Shown here one piece after another: positions 35,584 through 44,886 of a DNA stretch of 64,000 bases; within the stretch, counting starts at the first letter, position 1, and every line of letters starts with the position of its first letter. Source of the DNA: CAVWDU01 sp963840725 (GTDB lineage: Bacteria > Pseudomonadota > Gammaproteobacteria > Pseudomonadales > Halieaceae); NCBI GenBank assembly GCA_963840725.1, contig CAWIZY010000025.1, forward strand, positions 1 to 64,000. The letters run 5' to 3'. The notes under the pieces were generated by a model. The model ran no database searches and was not told the origin of the DNA. It saw only the letters and a list, made by a program, of their open reading frames with translations. The translations under genes and the position numbers were made by a program.

Positions 35584-36738
35584 GTGATTATTGTCGCTGA
35601 TGAGAATATTCCGGAAGCAGCCACCACCTTTGCGCCGCTGGGTTCGGTGCACACGGTAAACGGACGCCAACTGGTTGCCAGTGATCTGGAAGGTGCCGAT
35701 GTCCTGTTGGTCCGCTCCGTGACGCGAGTGGATGCGAAATTGCTGTCGGGCACCAGGGTGCGATTTGTCGGTACTGCTACCAGCGGGACCGATCATCTGG
35801 ACCTGGACTACCTGAAACGGTCGGGTATTGGTCATGCCCATGCACCGGGTTCCAATGCCAACTCTGTCGTGGAGTACGTACTCAGCGCCATTGCCGCTTC
35901 AGATGACTGCCTGGAACAGGTTCTGGCTGGTGCTGTGGTTGGAATTATTGGCTTCGGTATCATTGGTAAACAAATGGCCACAGTACTGGCTGCATTGGGT
36001 ATCAATTACCGTGTCTATGATCCCTGGTTGGTTCAGGCTGGCATCGCGCATGCGAGTACACTGGAGCGGGTTTTGAGGGCGGATGTGATCACCTTGCATT
36101 GTTCCCTCACGGAACGAAGACCCTGGCCCAGCCGCCATCTGTTGGGCTCTGAGCAGCTCGCGACAATACGCAGTGATGCTCTGCTGGTCAATGCCAGTAG
36201 AGGTCCGGTTATTGACAACCGGGCGCTGCGGAACTTGCTCGCCGATGGCTCGGGTCCACAGACGGTCATCGACGTCTGGGAAAACGAACCGGGGATAGAC
36301 CACGCCCTGCTGCGGAGAGTGCACTGTGGCACGCCGCATATCGCAGGCTACAGCTTGGACGCTAAGCTGCTGGCAACCCGTATGTTGTGGGATGCCGTTC
36401 TGGCGTTTTTTGATCGGGAGGGTCCTGCGGGTTCAGAGGAAGCCCAGTCTCGTCCGCCTATCCGGGTGAGTGGCGAACTTCACGGGGCTGAGCTGATCAG
36501 ACACTTGTTGCAGCGCCAGTACGACATTCGGGCTGACGACTGCGCATTGCGCAATGCAACTCTGGGGCTGCATCCCCGTATCGCCGCGGGGGGATTCGAT
36601 CGGCTGCGGCGTCACTACCCGGTGCGGCGGGAATTGCGCGGCACTGCGGTTCATGGCACGGGATTCGATCAGACCGATATCAATTCGCTGCAGGCTCTTG
36701 GCTGTTATGAACTTTCTCAGCGTGAGCTTGTGTTGTGA
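35584..36738 (+). CDS. pdxB: Erythronate-4-phosphate dehydrogenase
   Basis: This 384-aa NAD-dependent 2-hydroxyacid dehydrogenase acts in pyridoxal-5-phosphate synthesis. It starts at GTG with IIVADENIPEAATTFAPLG, typical for PdxB. Substrate and cofactor motifs include GTATSGTDHLDLDYL, VGIIGFGIIGKQMATVL and the His-containing HIAGYSLDAK. The C-terminal dimerisation domain (about residues 290-380) is present. Its stop overlaps the GTG of the next gene. Confidence 0.93.
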   Translation: MIIVADENIPEAATTFAPLGSVHTVNGRQLVASDLEGADVLLVRSVTRVDAKLLSGTRVRFVGTATSGTDHLDLDYLKRSGIGHAHAPGSNANSVVEYVLSAIAASDDCLEQVLAGAVVGIIGFGIIGKQMATVLAALGINYRVYDPWLVQAGIAHASTLERVLRADVITLHCSLTERRPWPSRHLLGSEQLATIRSDALLVNASRGPVIDNRALRNLLADGSGPQTVIDVWENEPGIDHALLRRVHCGTPHIAGYSLDAKLLATRMLWDAVLAFFDREGPAGSEEAQSRPPIRVSGELHGAELIRHLLQRQYDIRADDCALRNATLGLHPRIAAGGFDRLRRHYPVRRELRGTAVHGTGFDQTDINSLQALGCYELSQRELVL

Positions 36739-37874
36739 AGGCGCTGCATATTGGCCTGCTGATAAACCCGTTGGCCGGGCTGGGTGGAAGTCTGGCACTG
36801 AAGGGCAGCGACGGTAGTGAGGTTCGAGAAATCGCGAGCCAGTTGGCACCCGGGGTTGCTACCCGCGCTATGGCGCGAGTAGAGCGGGTCCTGGCTCGCC
36901 TCGCAGAAAAGCCGGTCGCGGTGCAATTCAGTACCTGGGCTGGCTCCATGGGCGCACTGAGCCTGGCCGGTGCACCGGTGCCCGTGAGCGTGCTGGGCGG
37001 TTCCGATGACCGAGTCACCAGTGCGGACGATACCCGCGCCGCGGCCCGGGCGCTGACGGCTGCAGGTATCGATATACTGCTGTTTGCCGGGGGAGATGGC
37101 ACGGCGAGGGATATTTTTGATGCGGTTGGTGACGCCGTTCCGGTGTTGGGAATTCCTGCCGGCGTCAAAATGCACTCCGGGGTCTTCGCCGTATCGCCGG
37201 AGGCGGCCGCGGAGCTGCTGGCAAAACTGGCGGCTGGCGAACTGGTGGGCTTACTGACACGAGAGGTGCGCGATATTGATGAGGAAGCGTTTCGCCACGA
37301 TCAGGTGAGAAGCCGCTTTTACGGTGACCTGAGGGTGCCAGGGGATGGCAGTTATTTGCAGCAAACCAAAATTGGAGGCCGGGAAAGCCACGAACTCGTC
37401 GCGGCGGACATCGCCAATTGGCTGGTAGAGCAGATGGCGCCGGGCCGTGTTTATTGCATAGGCCCCGGATCAACGACGGCGGCAATCATGGCCGCGCTGG
37501 ACCTTCCTAACACGCTGTTGGGTGTGGATGTTATCCGGGACGGCGTTGTACTGCGATCAGACTGTAACGAGCAGGCCTTGCTCGAGATGCTCGCCGACGC
37601 ACCGGAGGGCGCAGAAATTATCGTCACAGCCATTGGCGGGCAGGGTCATATCTTTGGTCGTGGCAACCAGCAGTTTACGCCCACTGTGATCCGAACAGTG
37701 GGTTTGGACAATATACGCATTGTTGCTGCGAAATCGAAACTGGCGGCGCTGGAAGGCCGTCCTTTGCTGGTGGATACCAATGACCCGCAGCTCGACCAGG
37801 ATCTCAGCGGCTTCCGATCGGTCATTACCGGTTATGAAGATCAAGTACTGTACCGGGTGGGAGGCGCTGCCTGA
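36735..37874 (+). CDS. ATP-NAD kinase family protein
   Basis: This 379-aa protein belongs to the NAD-kinase superfamily. It has LLINPLAGLGGS near the start, the signature FAGGDGTARDI, and a downstream GIPAGVKMHSGVFA block. It is the longer branch distinct from housekeeping NadK (about 295 aa). True NAD kinase activity is uncertain. It is coupled to pdxB by a 4-bp overlap (GTGA). The C-terminal YEDQVLYRVGG is typical of this branch. Confidence 0.82.
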   Translation: MKALHIGLLINPLAGLGGSLALKGSDGSEVREIASQLAPGVATRAMARVERVLARLAEKPVAVQFSTWAGSMGALSLAGAPVPVSVLGGSDDRVTSADDTRAAARALTAAGIDILLFAGGDGTARDIFDAVGDAVPVLGIPAGVKMHSGVFAVSPEAAAELLAKLAAGELVGLLTREVRDIDEEAFRHDQVRSRFYGDLRVPGDGSYLQQTKIGGRESHELVAADIANWLVEQMAPGRVYCIGPGSTTAAIMAALDLPNTLLGVDVIRDGVVLRSDCNEQALLEMLADAPEGAEIIVTAIGGQGHIFGRGNQQFTPTVIRTVGLDNIRIVAAKSKLAALEGRPLLVDTNDPQLDQDLSGFRSVITGYEDQVLYRVGGAA

Positions 37875-37934
37875 CACTGCTCCCACCCGTTCAGCTTCAT
37901 GTGCTCGCCCAGGCAGTCGGTTTTTTGCCTCGCT

Positions 37935-38390
37935 TTATTCGCCGACCGGTACCCGTGCCAGCAGGGCGCTGACGCAGTGCCGAATATCGATGCTGGATCC
38001 ATGCTTGACCGCATGACGCAGGGAGGCAATGGTCTGTTGTGCCTCTTCCTGTACGCTGGGGGGCAGAGCCACCACGGCATCGTTGTCTGGCAACAGGTCT
38101 GGATCAACACGGGAGGACAGAAGTAAAAAGCCGCGCCGACTAAGCACCGCCTGATCGATCGCCTCTTGCCGAATCGTTTCTTCAAACTGCAGGTAGCCCT
38201 GCTCGGCAAGCCAGACCATGGCGCCGAAACCGGCCTGAAAGCGGGGGTGATGTAAACCGAATTCATCCGGTTGATCCGGACCACAGACATCATCCACATA
38301 CAGGGTGATTTTGCGCGGAAAGCTGGCGTAAAGACGCAGCAGAATGGTTGCCACGTCGCGGTAGAAGTCTTCGATATGTAGGTCTGCCAT
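37935..38390 (-). CDS. Conserved-looking hypothetical protein
   Basis: This 151-aa soluble protein has no signal peptide. It is a mix of predicted helices and strands (MADLHIEDFYRDVATILLRL, then ITLYVDDVCGPD, then a helical C-terminal half). No known motif was recognised. The ATG at 38390 is preferred to an upstream in-frame start at 38468, whose extra residues are low-complexity Thr/Gly/Val. It is transcribed towards the pdxB/NAD-kinase pair and lies beside msrB. Confidence 0.65.
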   Translation of the reverse strand: MADLHIEDFYRDVATILLRLYASFPRKITLYVDDVCGPDQPDEFGLHHPRFQAGFGAMVWLAEQGYLQFEETIRQEAIDQAVLSRRGFLLLSSRVDPDLLPDNDAVVALPPSVQEEAQQTIASLRHAVKHGSSIDIRHCVSALLARVPVGE

Positions 38391-38559
38391 AGTACTTTGA
38401 ATAGCGCCTGTGCAAGTTCCTGTGACGGTTCCCGGGCGTACCCCGTAGACAGTCCCTGTAACCGCCACGGGGGCAACATTGCATTGATAATGCCGCTGTT
38501 GTGGAGCGGGCTAATACCCTAGTGTAATCTATTGCAAACTGAGTCGAGAGAGAAAACCG

Positions 38560-38949
38560 ATGAAAGACAACGAATATTGGCGGGGCAAACTAACCCCTGA
38601 TGAGTATCACGTCTGTCGTGAAAAAGGCACTGAGCGGCCGTTCAGCGGTGAGTATTGGGATTGCGAGAAGGAGGGGGTGTATAACTGTCGCTGCTGCGGC
38701 GAGCCCTTGTTCCTGTCTGACAGCAAGTTCGACGCGGGCTGTGGTTGGCCGAGTTTTTCCGCGCCGGCAAATGCAGATAGTATCGCCGAGCATCGCGATA
38801 CCAGCCACGGCATGATCAGGACCGAAGTCACCTGCAAACACTGCGATGCCCACCTTGGGCATGTGTTTACCGACGGCCCCACAGACAGCGGGCTCAGGTA
38901 CTGCATCAATAGTCTTTCGATTGCTATGGAAGATAAATCGTCGGATTGA
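38560..38949 (+). CDS. msrB: Peptide-methionine (R)-S-oxide reductase
   Basis: This 129-aa protein repairs methionine-R-sulfoxide in proteins. Zinc ligands are in CRCCGEPLF and TCKHCDAHLGHVF. The substrate/active-site region is CGWPSFSAP, and the catalytic Cys is in LRYCINSLSI near residue 118. It starts MKDNEYWRGKLTPDEYHVCR, typical for MsrB, with a GAGAGAGAA site. It converges on tRNA-Gly 9 bp downstream. Confidence 0.95.
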   Translation: MKDNEYWRGKLTPDEYHVCREKGTERPFSGEYWDCEKEGVYNCRCCGEPLFLSDSKFDAGCGWPSFSAPANADSIAEHRDTSHGMIRTEVTCKHCDAHLGHVFTDGPTDSGLRYCINSLSIAMEDKSSD

Positions 38950-38958
38950 ACGAGGGGA

Positions 38959-39034
38959 TGGAGCGGGAAACCGGGTTCGAACCGGCGACCTCAACCTTGG
39001 CAAGGTTGCGCTCTACCAACTGAGCTATTCCCGC
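38959..39034 (-). tRNA. tRNA-Gly (GCC)
   Basis: This is a 76-nt cloverleaf with encoded CCA. The acceptor stem GCGGGAA pairs with TTCCCGC. The D-loop is AGCTCAGTTGGTAGAGC, the anticodon loop CTTGCCAAG (anticodon GCC), and the T-arm GGTTCGAAC. It is the second gene of a minus-strand tRNA pair. Confidence 0.95.
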
Positions 39035-39137
39035 ACGAGTACCGCGGTAACTATCGTTGGTACGTTGCGCGTTGGGTAAGTTGCATTCCCGGTGTAGTGC
39101 CGCAAGTGGGAATCTACCTCCGCGAGGACTTGATGAG

Positions 39138-39213
39138 TGGCGTCCCCTAGGGGGTTCGAACCCCTGTTACCGCCGTGAAAGGGCAGTGTCCTAGGCCACT
39201 AGACGAAGGGGAC
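39138..39213 (-). tRNA. tRNA-Glu (TTC)
   Basis: This is a 76-nt cloverleaf with encoded CCA. The acceptor stem GTCCCCT pairs with AGGGGAC. The anticodon loop CTTTCAC gives anticodon TTC, and the T-arm is GGGGTTCGAACCCC. It is transcribed before tRNA-Gly from the promoter at 39241-39269. A 103-bp spacer separates the two. Confidence 0.95.
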
Positions 39214-39240
39214 GCAGCAGTACTCAGTCAAGAGCGGCGC

Positions 39241-39269
39241 ATTGTAGGAAGCGGTAATCGATTCGTCAA
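39241..39269 (-). promoter_or_regulatory. Promoter of the tRNA-Glu/tRNA-Gly unit
   Basis: Read on the minus strand, TTGACG (39269-39264) and TACAAT (39246-39241) are 17 bp apart. The -10 lies 28 bp before the tRNA-Glu 5' end. Confidence 0.75.
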
Positions 39270-39342
39270 GCCCGGTGCGCGGTTTTTCTGTGCAGTGCTT
39301 ATCCCAGTCGCTGTCAATCGGGCCAGCCGGCCGTCCAGACCC

Positions 39343-39729
39343 TCAGTGTCGGTTGGCCAGTTTGGCATGGGCCGCAGGGTAGTCGAGAACTTCTCCGGCC
39401 GTGGCCGCCTCCTCGCGCAGTTCATCCAGCGACTGATGCAAGGCTATTTCCTCGTCTGGCATGTAGTGCAGGCAGTCGCCACCTAAAAACCAAAGCAAGT
39501 CTCGAGGAATGTCCGGTGCCAGCTCCGGGTAAGTGGTAAATAGCCGCTGGATCAGGGCAGGGGCTTCCTCATGCAGGAGTGCCGGGTTTTCGGCAACCCG
39601 CTGCAAAGCTGAGCACAGCCCCTTGAACGGGTCATCTTCATTGGCCAGTTTGTCAGCATGAGCTTGCAGGCGTTGGGCCAGGCCTGTCATCAGCGCCTGG
39701 TTGTAGTGCAGATACTGTACATCGTTCAT
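39343..39729 (-). CDS. PA2817-family hypothetical protein
   Basis: This 128-aa soluble helical protein starts MNDVQYLHYNQALMTGLAQR and has a WFLGGDCLHYMPDEEI segment. It resembles the uncharacterised Pseudomonas PA2817 family. The in-frame sequence upstream of 39729 has no typical start context and overlaps the divergent ABC gene. The setting (ABC ATPase, permease, queF downstream on the other strand) recalls PA2817-PA2812-PA2811-PA2806, which supports the assignment. Confidence 0.7.
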   Translation of the reverse strand: MNDVQYLHYNQALMTGLAQRLQAHADKLANEDDPFKGLCSALQRVAENPALLHEEAPALIQRLFTTYPELAPDIPRDLLWFLGGDCLHYMPDEEIALHQSLDELREEAATAGEVLDYPAAHAKLANRH

Positions 39730-39805
39730 GATTAGTCGTTTGCCGGTGCAATTGCCGTTACAATGACGCGTCGATCCGGGCATCACGGTAGTTTTACGAG
39801 CGGCT

Positions 39806-40723
39806 ATGTTACCAGCACTGACGATACAAAACCTGAGCAAAGTCTACAACAACGGGTTTGAAGCTCTCAAGGGCATCGACCTCGCAGTAGAGCAGGGCGA
39901 TTTTTTTGCCCTCCTGGGGCCCAATGGCGCTGGTAAATCGACCACGATTGGGATTATCTGCTCACTGGTGGCCAAGAGCGGAGGCAAAGTGGCTGTCTTT
40001 GATGCCGACATCGATACCGACTTCGCCGCTGCAAAAACCTATCTGGGAATCGTGCCTCAGGAATTCAACTTCAATCAGTTTGAGCAGGTATTTGATATTG
40101 TCGTGAATCAGGCTGGCTACTATGGCTTGTCCCGGCAGGTAGCACAGGAGCGAGCGGAGAAATACCTGCGGGAACTGGGCCTGTGGGACAAGCGCCATCA
40201 GGCCTCGCGCATGTTGTCCGGCGGCATGAAGCGTCGGCTAATGATTGCACGGGCTCTTGTACATGAGCCGCGATTGTTGATTCTCGATGAGCCCACAGCG
40301 GGTGTGGATATAGAAATGCGCCGCTCCATGTGGGATTTCCTCAAGAAGATCAACGCGGGTGGGACGACAATTATCCTGACCACTCACTATCTCGAAGAGG
40401 CCGAGGCCCTGTGTCGCAATATCGCGATCATCAATCACGGCGCTATTGTCGAGCACAGTTCCATGAAGGGGCTGCTGCGACGTCTCCATCGAGAGGTGTT
40501 CATCTTCGATTGTGTCGATGAACTGGCGGCTGATTTTGCTATACCGGCGTTTATCACTCGAACAGTAGATGCCCACAGCTTCGAGGTCGAGGTGGAAAAG
40601 GGGCGCAATCTGAATGAGGTGTTTGCGGCGCTGGAACAACATGGCGTCGAGGTCAGCAGCATGCGTAACCGGGCCAATCGGCTTGAGGAGATGTTTGTTA
40701 ATCTGGTCGAGGGTGCCGCATGA
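39806..40723 (+). CDS. ABC transporter ATP-binding protein (YadG-like)
   Basis: This 305-aa ATPase of an ABC-2 type exporter has Walker A (GPNGAGKST), a Q-loop (GIVPQEFNFN), the signature LSGGMKRRLMIARAL, Walker B (LLILDEPTAG) and the switch His (LTTHYLEEAE). A C-terminal regulatory extension covers about residues 225-305. It resembles YadG/PA2812. It overlaps the permease gene by 4 bp. The substrate is unknown. Confidence 0.9.
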   Translation: MLPALTIQNLSKVYNNGFEALKGIDLAVEQGDFFALLGPNGAGKSTTIGIICSLVAKSGGKVAVFDADIDTDFAAAKTYLGIVPQEFNFNQFEQVFDIVVNQAGYYGLSRQVAQERAEKYLRELGLWDKRHQASRMLSGGMKRRLMIARALVHEPRLLILDEPTAGVDIEMRRSMWDFLKKINAGGTTIILTTHYLEEAEALCRNIAIINHGAIVEHSSMKGLLRRLHREVFIFDCVDELAADFAIPAFITRTVDAHSFEVEVEKGRNLNEVFAALEQHGVEVSSMRNRANRLEEMFVNLVEGAA

Positions 40724-41493
40724 CACCTCGCGAACAGTTGACTTCGTTTTTGACGATATTCCGCAAGGAGGTAAAGCGCTACATTCGGATATGGCCCCAG
40801 ACCTTATTACCGTCTGCTATCACGATGTCGCTTTACTTCGTCATTTTTGGCTCGCTTATTGGTTCCCGCATCGGTGACATGGGCGGCTTCAGCTACATGC
40901 AGTTTGTGGTGCCAGGCCTGATCATGATGGCTATCGTAACCAACTCCTATTCCAATGTCGTATCATCTTTTTTTGGCTCTAAATTCAATCACAGTGTGGA
41001 AGAGCTATTGGTTTCCCCCACACCCAATTATGTGATTCTGATGGGCTATGTGCTGGGTGGTGTATCCCGAGGGCTTTTTGTTGCCATCGTGGTCACTGTG
41101 GTCTCGCTGTTTTTCACCCGTATAGAGGTACATAGCTATGCGGTGGTGGTGATTACCGTGTTAATGACCTCCACCCTGTTTGCCCTGGCCGGCTTCGTCA
41201 ACGCGGTCTATGCCAACAGTTTTGACGACATCTCCATCATTCCTACCTTTGTTCTGACGCCCCTGATCTACCTCGGTGGCGTCTTTTATTCCATGGATCT
41301 GTTGCCGGAATTCTGGGCCAATGTCTCCAGGCTCAACCCACTCGTCTATGTGGTGAATGCCTTCCGCTATGGCATGCTGGGGGTGTCTGACGTGAACCTG
41401 ATGGTGGCTTTCGGGATGATCGCACTGTTCACTCTGGTCGCATTTACCTACAGCATGCACCTGCTTAATTCTGGCAAGCGACTACGTCAGTAG
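40720..41493 (+). CDS. ABC-2 type transporter permease (YadH-like)
   Basis: This 257-aa integral membrane protein has six predicted helices. The ABC-2 signature region around LTPLIYLGGVFYSMDLLPEFW and LNPLVYVVNAFRYGMLG is present. It is the partner of the preceding ATPase (ATGA overlap). A YadH/PA2811-like assignment is supported by gene order. queF follows after 12 bp, an association also seen in Pseudomonas. Confidence 0.9.
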   Translation: MTPREQLTSFLTIFRKEVKRYIRIWPQTLLPSAITMSLYFVIFGSLIGSRIGDMGGFSYMQFVVPGLIMMAIVTNSYSNVVSSFFGSKFNHSVEELLVSPTPNYVILMGYVLGGVSRGLFVAIVVTVVSLFFTRIEVHSYAVVVITVLMTSTLFALAGFVNAVYANSFDDISIIPTFVLTPLIYLGGVFYSMDLLPEFWANVSRLNPLVYVVNAFRYGMLGVSDVNLMVAFGMIALFTLVAFTYSMHLLNSGKRLRQ

Positions 41494-41505
41494 CGAGAAT
41501 CTTCG

Positions 41506-42321
41506 ATGCAGCCACCGGAATTATTGCTTGGCAAAACTACACCGCCGGTCGAGGGTTACGCACCTGAGCTGCTTTATCCCATCGCGCGAAGTCTGGCTCG
41601 GGACACCCTCGGTCTGGAAGCCGGGTTGCCGTTTTTCGGTGTTGATGTTTGGCATGCCTACGAACTGTCCTGGCTCGAAGCCAGCGGTCGGCCCGTGTCG
41701 CGAGTGGGCCGGTTTTTTATCGACGCCAACTCGCCAAATATCGTCGAGTCCAAGTCATTCAAGCTCTATCTCAACTCACTGAATAACCATCGATTCGCCA
41801 GTGAGGCCGACGCTGTGAAGACTATTGAGGCGGACCTTGCCCGGGTGGCAGGCACAGCAGTTCAGCTGCAACTGTTTGCGGTGGATGACCAGAGCCTGGC
41901 GGGTGTCAGCCTGACAGGTCATTGCATCGATACCTGTTCCATTGCGGTGGATGAGAGTACGCCGGCGGCATCGCTGCTGGTGGTCGATTCCAGCGTCAGG
42001 GTGGAGGAACGCCTGTTTTCGCATCTGTTGCGGTCCCTGTGCCCGGTGACCGGGCAACCTGACTGGGCAACGCTCTGGATTCACTATCGCGGTCCAGCGC
42101 TGGATCATCAGGCCTTGTTGCGTTATATACTGTCCTACCGGCAGCATCAGGAATATCACGAGCAATGTGCGGAGCGCATTTTCTGCGATCTGCAGCGTCA
42201 GCTGGAGGCTGAATATCTGTGCCTGCAGGCCTGTTACACCCGGCGCGGTGGTCTCGACATTAATCCCTATCGCTGCAGTGATTCCGCTGGCTCCCCACTG
42301 GGACGCCTCAACCGTCAGTAG
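41506..42321 (+). CDS. queF: NADPH-dependent 7-cyano-7-deazaguanine reductase QueF
   Basis: This 271-aa enzyme is of the long, two-domain (YqcD) type and reduces preQ0 to preQ1 in queuosine synthesis. The catalytic Cys is C179 in SLCPVTGQPDW, with the Asp shortly after. The QueF signature ESKSFKLYLNS and the C-terminal EYHEQCAERIF and YTRRGGLDINPYR blocks are present. folE, which supplies the common GTP-derived precursor, is also in the window. Confidence 0.96.
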   Translation: MQPPELLLGKTTPPVEGYAPELLYPIARSLARDTLGLEAGLPFFGVDVWHAYELSWLEASGRPVSRVGRFFIDANSPNIVESKSFKLYLNSLNNHRFASEADAVKTIEADLARVAGTAVQLQLFAVDDQSLAGVSLTGHCIDTCSIAVDESTPAASLLVVDSSVRVEERLFSHLLRSLCPVTGQPDWATLWIHYRGPALDHQALLRYILSYRQHQEYHEQCAERIFCDLQRQLEAEYLCLQACYTRRGGLDINPYRCSDSAGSPLGRLNRQ

Positions 42322-42399
42322 AGCTCTCAGTAACCGCGGATAACACCGCCGTTGAATGTGGCAAGCAATGATTCCTGTGGTATGATTCGCCGCCTCAAC

Positions 42400-42487
42400 G
42401 GTGAGGTGGCCGAGTGGTCGAAGGCGCACGCCTGGAAAGTGTGTATACGGAAACGTATCGAGGGTTCGAATCCCTCCCTCACCGCCA
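42400..42487 (+). tRNA. tRNA-Ser (GGA)
   Basis: This is an 88-nt class II tRNA with encoded CCA. The acceptor stem GGTGAGG pairs with CCTCACC. The anticodon loop CTGGAAA gives anticodon GGA. It has a long variable arm (GTGTATACGGAAACGTAT region) and T-arm GGGTTCGAATCCC. A TATGAT -10 lies at 42381-42386, with a weaker TGGCAA 16 bp upstream of it. Confidence 0.95.
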
Positions 42488-42544
42488 TCGTTTTGACCTC
42501 GCGTGATTACCCTTGCTTCAGTATGTATCTTTCCGGTGACCCCT

Positions 42545-44866
42545 ATGGCTCTGCCTTTTAGCAAGATAGTCGGCCTGCGCTGCTGTCTGTGGTGGCTGCC
42601 TGGTCTGGCACTGGTGCCGTTCTCAGGTCCGGGCTTTGCCGCGCCACCGGCTGTGACGGTCACCGTCCCTGTACAGTTAGACTATGCATTGGTTCGACAG
42701 GTCATGGTGACCCAGTTGTTTCGCGATCCGTCGCAGACGCTGGAGCTACTGAACGACCCCGCCAGCTGCAACCGGGTAGTACTCAGCGAGCCCCAGATCG
42801 CCCCAAAGGGCGAGACGCTGGAATTGCTGGCGAAGGTGCGGGCGCAGCTCGGTATCGGTACGGCCAGTAATTGCAGAGTCCTGCTGGACTGGCAGGGCGG
42901 GTTGGGCCTCCTGGGTAAACCCGTTATTCAGCCCGGCGCCACCGCGATCGGGCTGGAGCCAAGTCGTATCTGGTTAACCGGGGCGAATGCCGACACGGTC
43001 AGTTCCGGGCCACTGTGGGATATGGCCAGCGGCAGCTTAAAGACGTTAGTGGGCCGGTTCAGCCTCGATTTGGACCCCTACGTGACCAGTCTTGAGAGCC
43101 TGTTGCCGGAGGTATTGCCAAGGCATTCGGCGCTGCAGCTGCAGGCGGTTATAGACAGTCTCCGATTGAACACCATCGAGGTAAAGCGAGAGGGAATGGA
43201 GGTCGCGATAGATTTCGAGGTGGCAGAGGCCCCCCCCTCGCTGCCCGAGTCGACCTTGTCAGCCGCCGAGTTAGCACAGCTGGACACACTCTGGCAGACC
43301 ATGGATGCCCTCATGGTATTTGCGGTCAAGCGCTATGCGGCGGCCACAGACCTGGCTGAACTGCGCGCTGCCTTGTTGGACGTGCTACTGGACAGTCGCT
43401 ACAGACTGCGCGATGTGCTCAGCGGGGAGAATGGAGAGCCAGCTGCTTCGGATGGTGCGGCGCCTGACAGGGTAAGGGAGTGGTTTGTGGCCAGTTGGCA
43501 AAACCTCGCTCCCATCATTCGCGAGATTGGCACCCGCCAGGAAGGTCAGGAGGATCTGCTCTGGTTTACCGTGCTCACTGCGGGCGATGCGCTTGCGGCA
43601 CTGGATCGACTGGGTCCCGCTTTTGGTCTGGATATCTCCGAGGACGGACTGCGTCGCCTGGCCCGTTTGGTGAGCAAGGGCCAGAGCGATGTGTTGTTGC
43701 GCTACAGCGACGAGGTCGACCCGGAATTGCAGCGGTTGTTTCGCGAGCAGCTGCAACCGGTAGGTAGTCAGCCGTCCGCCTGGCGTTTCGATTTGTCGCC
43801 GTTCCCTCGTGCTGTGGCAGCTGCCCCGCAAGACAGGCTCAATCAGTGGGCTCCGGGGCGAGACGAGTTACCGGAATACCTGCCGACGGTGGCGCAGCTG
43901 CTGGGCGCCAGCGCCGATAAAATGCTGGACAAGTATCCGCTTGACCCGGAGCAGCGCCGATTGTTTCACAAGATGGTGCTCGCTACCGCCTGGCAGGAGA
44001 GCTGTTGGCGCCAGTATGTGGTCAAAAGCAAAAAGCTGGAACCGCTGCGATCTGGTTCTGGTGACGTGGGACTGATGCAGATCAATGAACGGGTCTGGCG
44101 CGGCATCTACAATCTGCAAAAACTGCGTTGGGACATCGGTTACAACAGCGATGCTGGCGCAGAGGTGTTGCTGGACTACCTGGTAAAGTACGCATTGAAA
44201 CGAGCAGAGCACCAGCGCGCGGGTGGCCTGAACAACCTTGCCAGGGCCAGCTATTCGGCCTACAACGGTGGCCCCAGCCAGGTGACTCGCTACCGCCGGT
44301 CAGACGTGGCCCCGGCCTGGAAGAAAGTCGATGCCGCCTTCTGGACAAAATTTCAGCAGGTGGACATCGGTAACGAACTCAAGGTGGTGGAATGCCTGGG
44401 TGGAGATTTCGCGCTGTTTGCTGACCCGGCCCGGATTCAAGCGTCGGCATCAGGGCCCGGAGCAGCTGCTGCCGCGGCCTCAGTTCCGGCTGTTACCGTC
44501 AAGAAAGCGCCAACGCCCCCGTCACCCCCCGTCTCAGCCCCGGTGCCTGCCACCGTCCCCGGCACGGCTGCCGCTGCGTCAGTCACTGCGGGTGAGGCCT
44601 GGGTTCAGGCGCAGCCCGCCGACAACTATACGATTCAGGTAGGCGCTTTTAGCGAAGCGGGGTCAGCTGTGAGGTTTATCGCCGAACAGGGACTTGCCGC
44701 GCCCGTGCATGTTCTGCAACAACGACGCGAGGGACGTCTGCGCTTTCTCGTTTTGAGTGGCAGTTTCACCGACCGGGCAGCGGCCGCACCACGGCAACAG
44801 CGGTTAAGCCATCTCAAACCCTGGTTGCGTTTATTTAGCGAACTCCAGACCCAGGGCGGCTTTTGA
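42545..44866 (+). CDS. Large lytic transglycosylase-like protein with C-terminal SPOR domain
   Basis: This 773-aa exported protein has a signal peptide (about residues 1-34, cleavage near GFAAPP). A long N-terminal part (about 35-440) was not recognised. An SLT-type lysozyme-like domain covers about 455-600: the catalytic Glu is in LATAWQESCWRQ, followed by GDVGLMQINERVW and ASYSAYNGGP. An Ala/Pro-rich linker (about 640-690) and a SPOR domain (about 695-770, NYTIQVGAFSEAGSAVRFI) complete it. SPOR domains bind denuded septal glycan, so action at the division site is likely. The start is chosen for the signal peptide; an earlier in-frame start overlaps little useful sequence. It stands alone downstream of tRNA-Ser. 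Confidence 0.85.
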   Translation: MALPFSKIVGLRCCLWWLPGLALVPFSGPGFAAPPAVTVTVPVQLDYALVRQVMVTQLFRDPSQTLELLNDPASCNRVVLSEPQIAPKGETLELLAKVRAQLGIGTASNCRVLLDWQGGLGLLGKPVIQPGATAIGLEPSRIWLTGANADTVSSGPLWDMASGSLKTLVGRFSLDLDPYVTSLESLLPEVLPRHSALQLQAVIDSLRLNTIEVKREGMEVAIDFEVAEAPPSLPESTLSAAELAQLDTLWQTMDALMVFAVKRYAAATDLAELRAALLDVLLDSRYRLRDVLSGENGEPAASDGAAPDRVREWFVASWQNLAPIIREIGTRQEGQEDLLWFTVLTAGDALAALDRLGPAFGLDISEDGLRRLARLVSKGQSDVLLRYSDEVDPELQRLFREQLQPVGSQPSAWRFDLSPFPRAVAAAPQDRLNQWAPGRDELPEYLPTVAQLLGASADKMLDKYPLDPEQRRLFHKMVLATAWQESCWRQYVVKSKKLEPLRSGSGDVGLMQINERVWRGIYNLQKLRWDIGYNSDAGAEVLLDYLVKYALKRAEHQRAGGLNNLARASYSAYNGGPSQVTRYRRSDVAPAWKKVDAAFWTKFQQVDIGNELKVVECLGGDFALFADPARIQASASGPGAAAAAASVPAVTVKKAPTPPSPPVSAPVPATVPGTAAAASVTAGEAWVQAQPADNYTIQVGAFSEAGSAVRFIAEQGLAAPVHVLQQRREGRLRFLVLSGSFTDRAAAAPRQQRLSHLKPWLRLFSELQTQGGF

Positions 44867-44886
44867 TGGCGCGCCTTCCTCTCTTT

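Noticed and set aside
38959..39213. tRNA pair as an integration (att) site for a mobile element
   Set aside because: No integrase, no duplicated tRNA 3' end and no accessory island beside the tRNAs.
42352..42561. Plus-strand open frame overlapping tRNA-Ser
   Set aside because: It reads straight through the tRNA gene and has no protein-like features.
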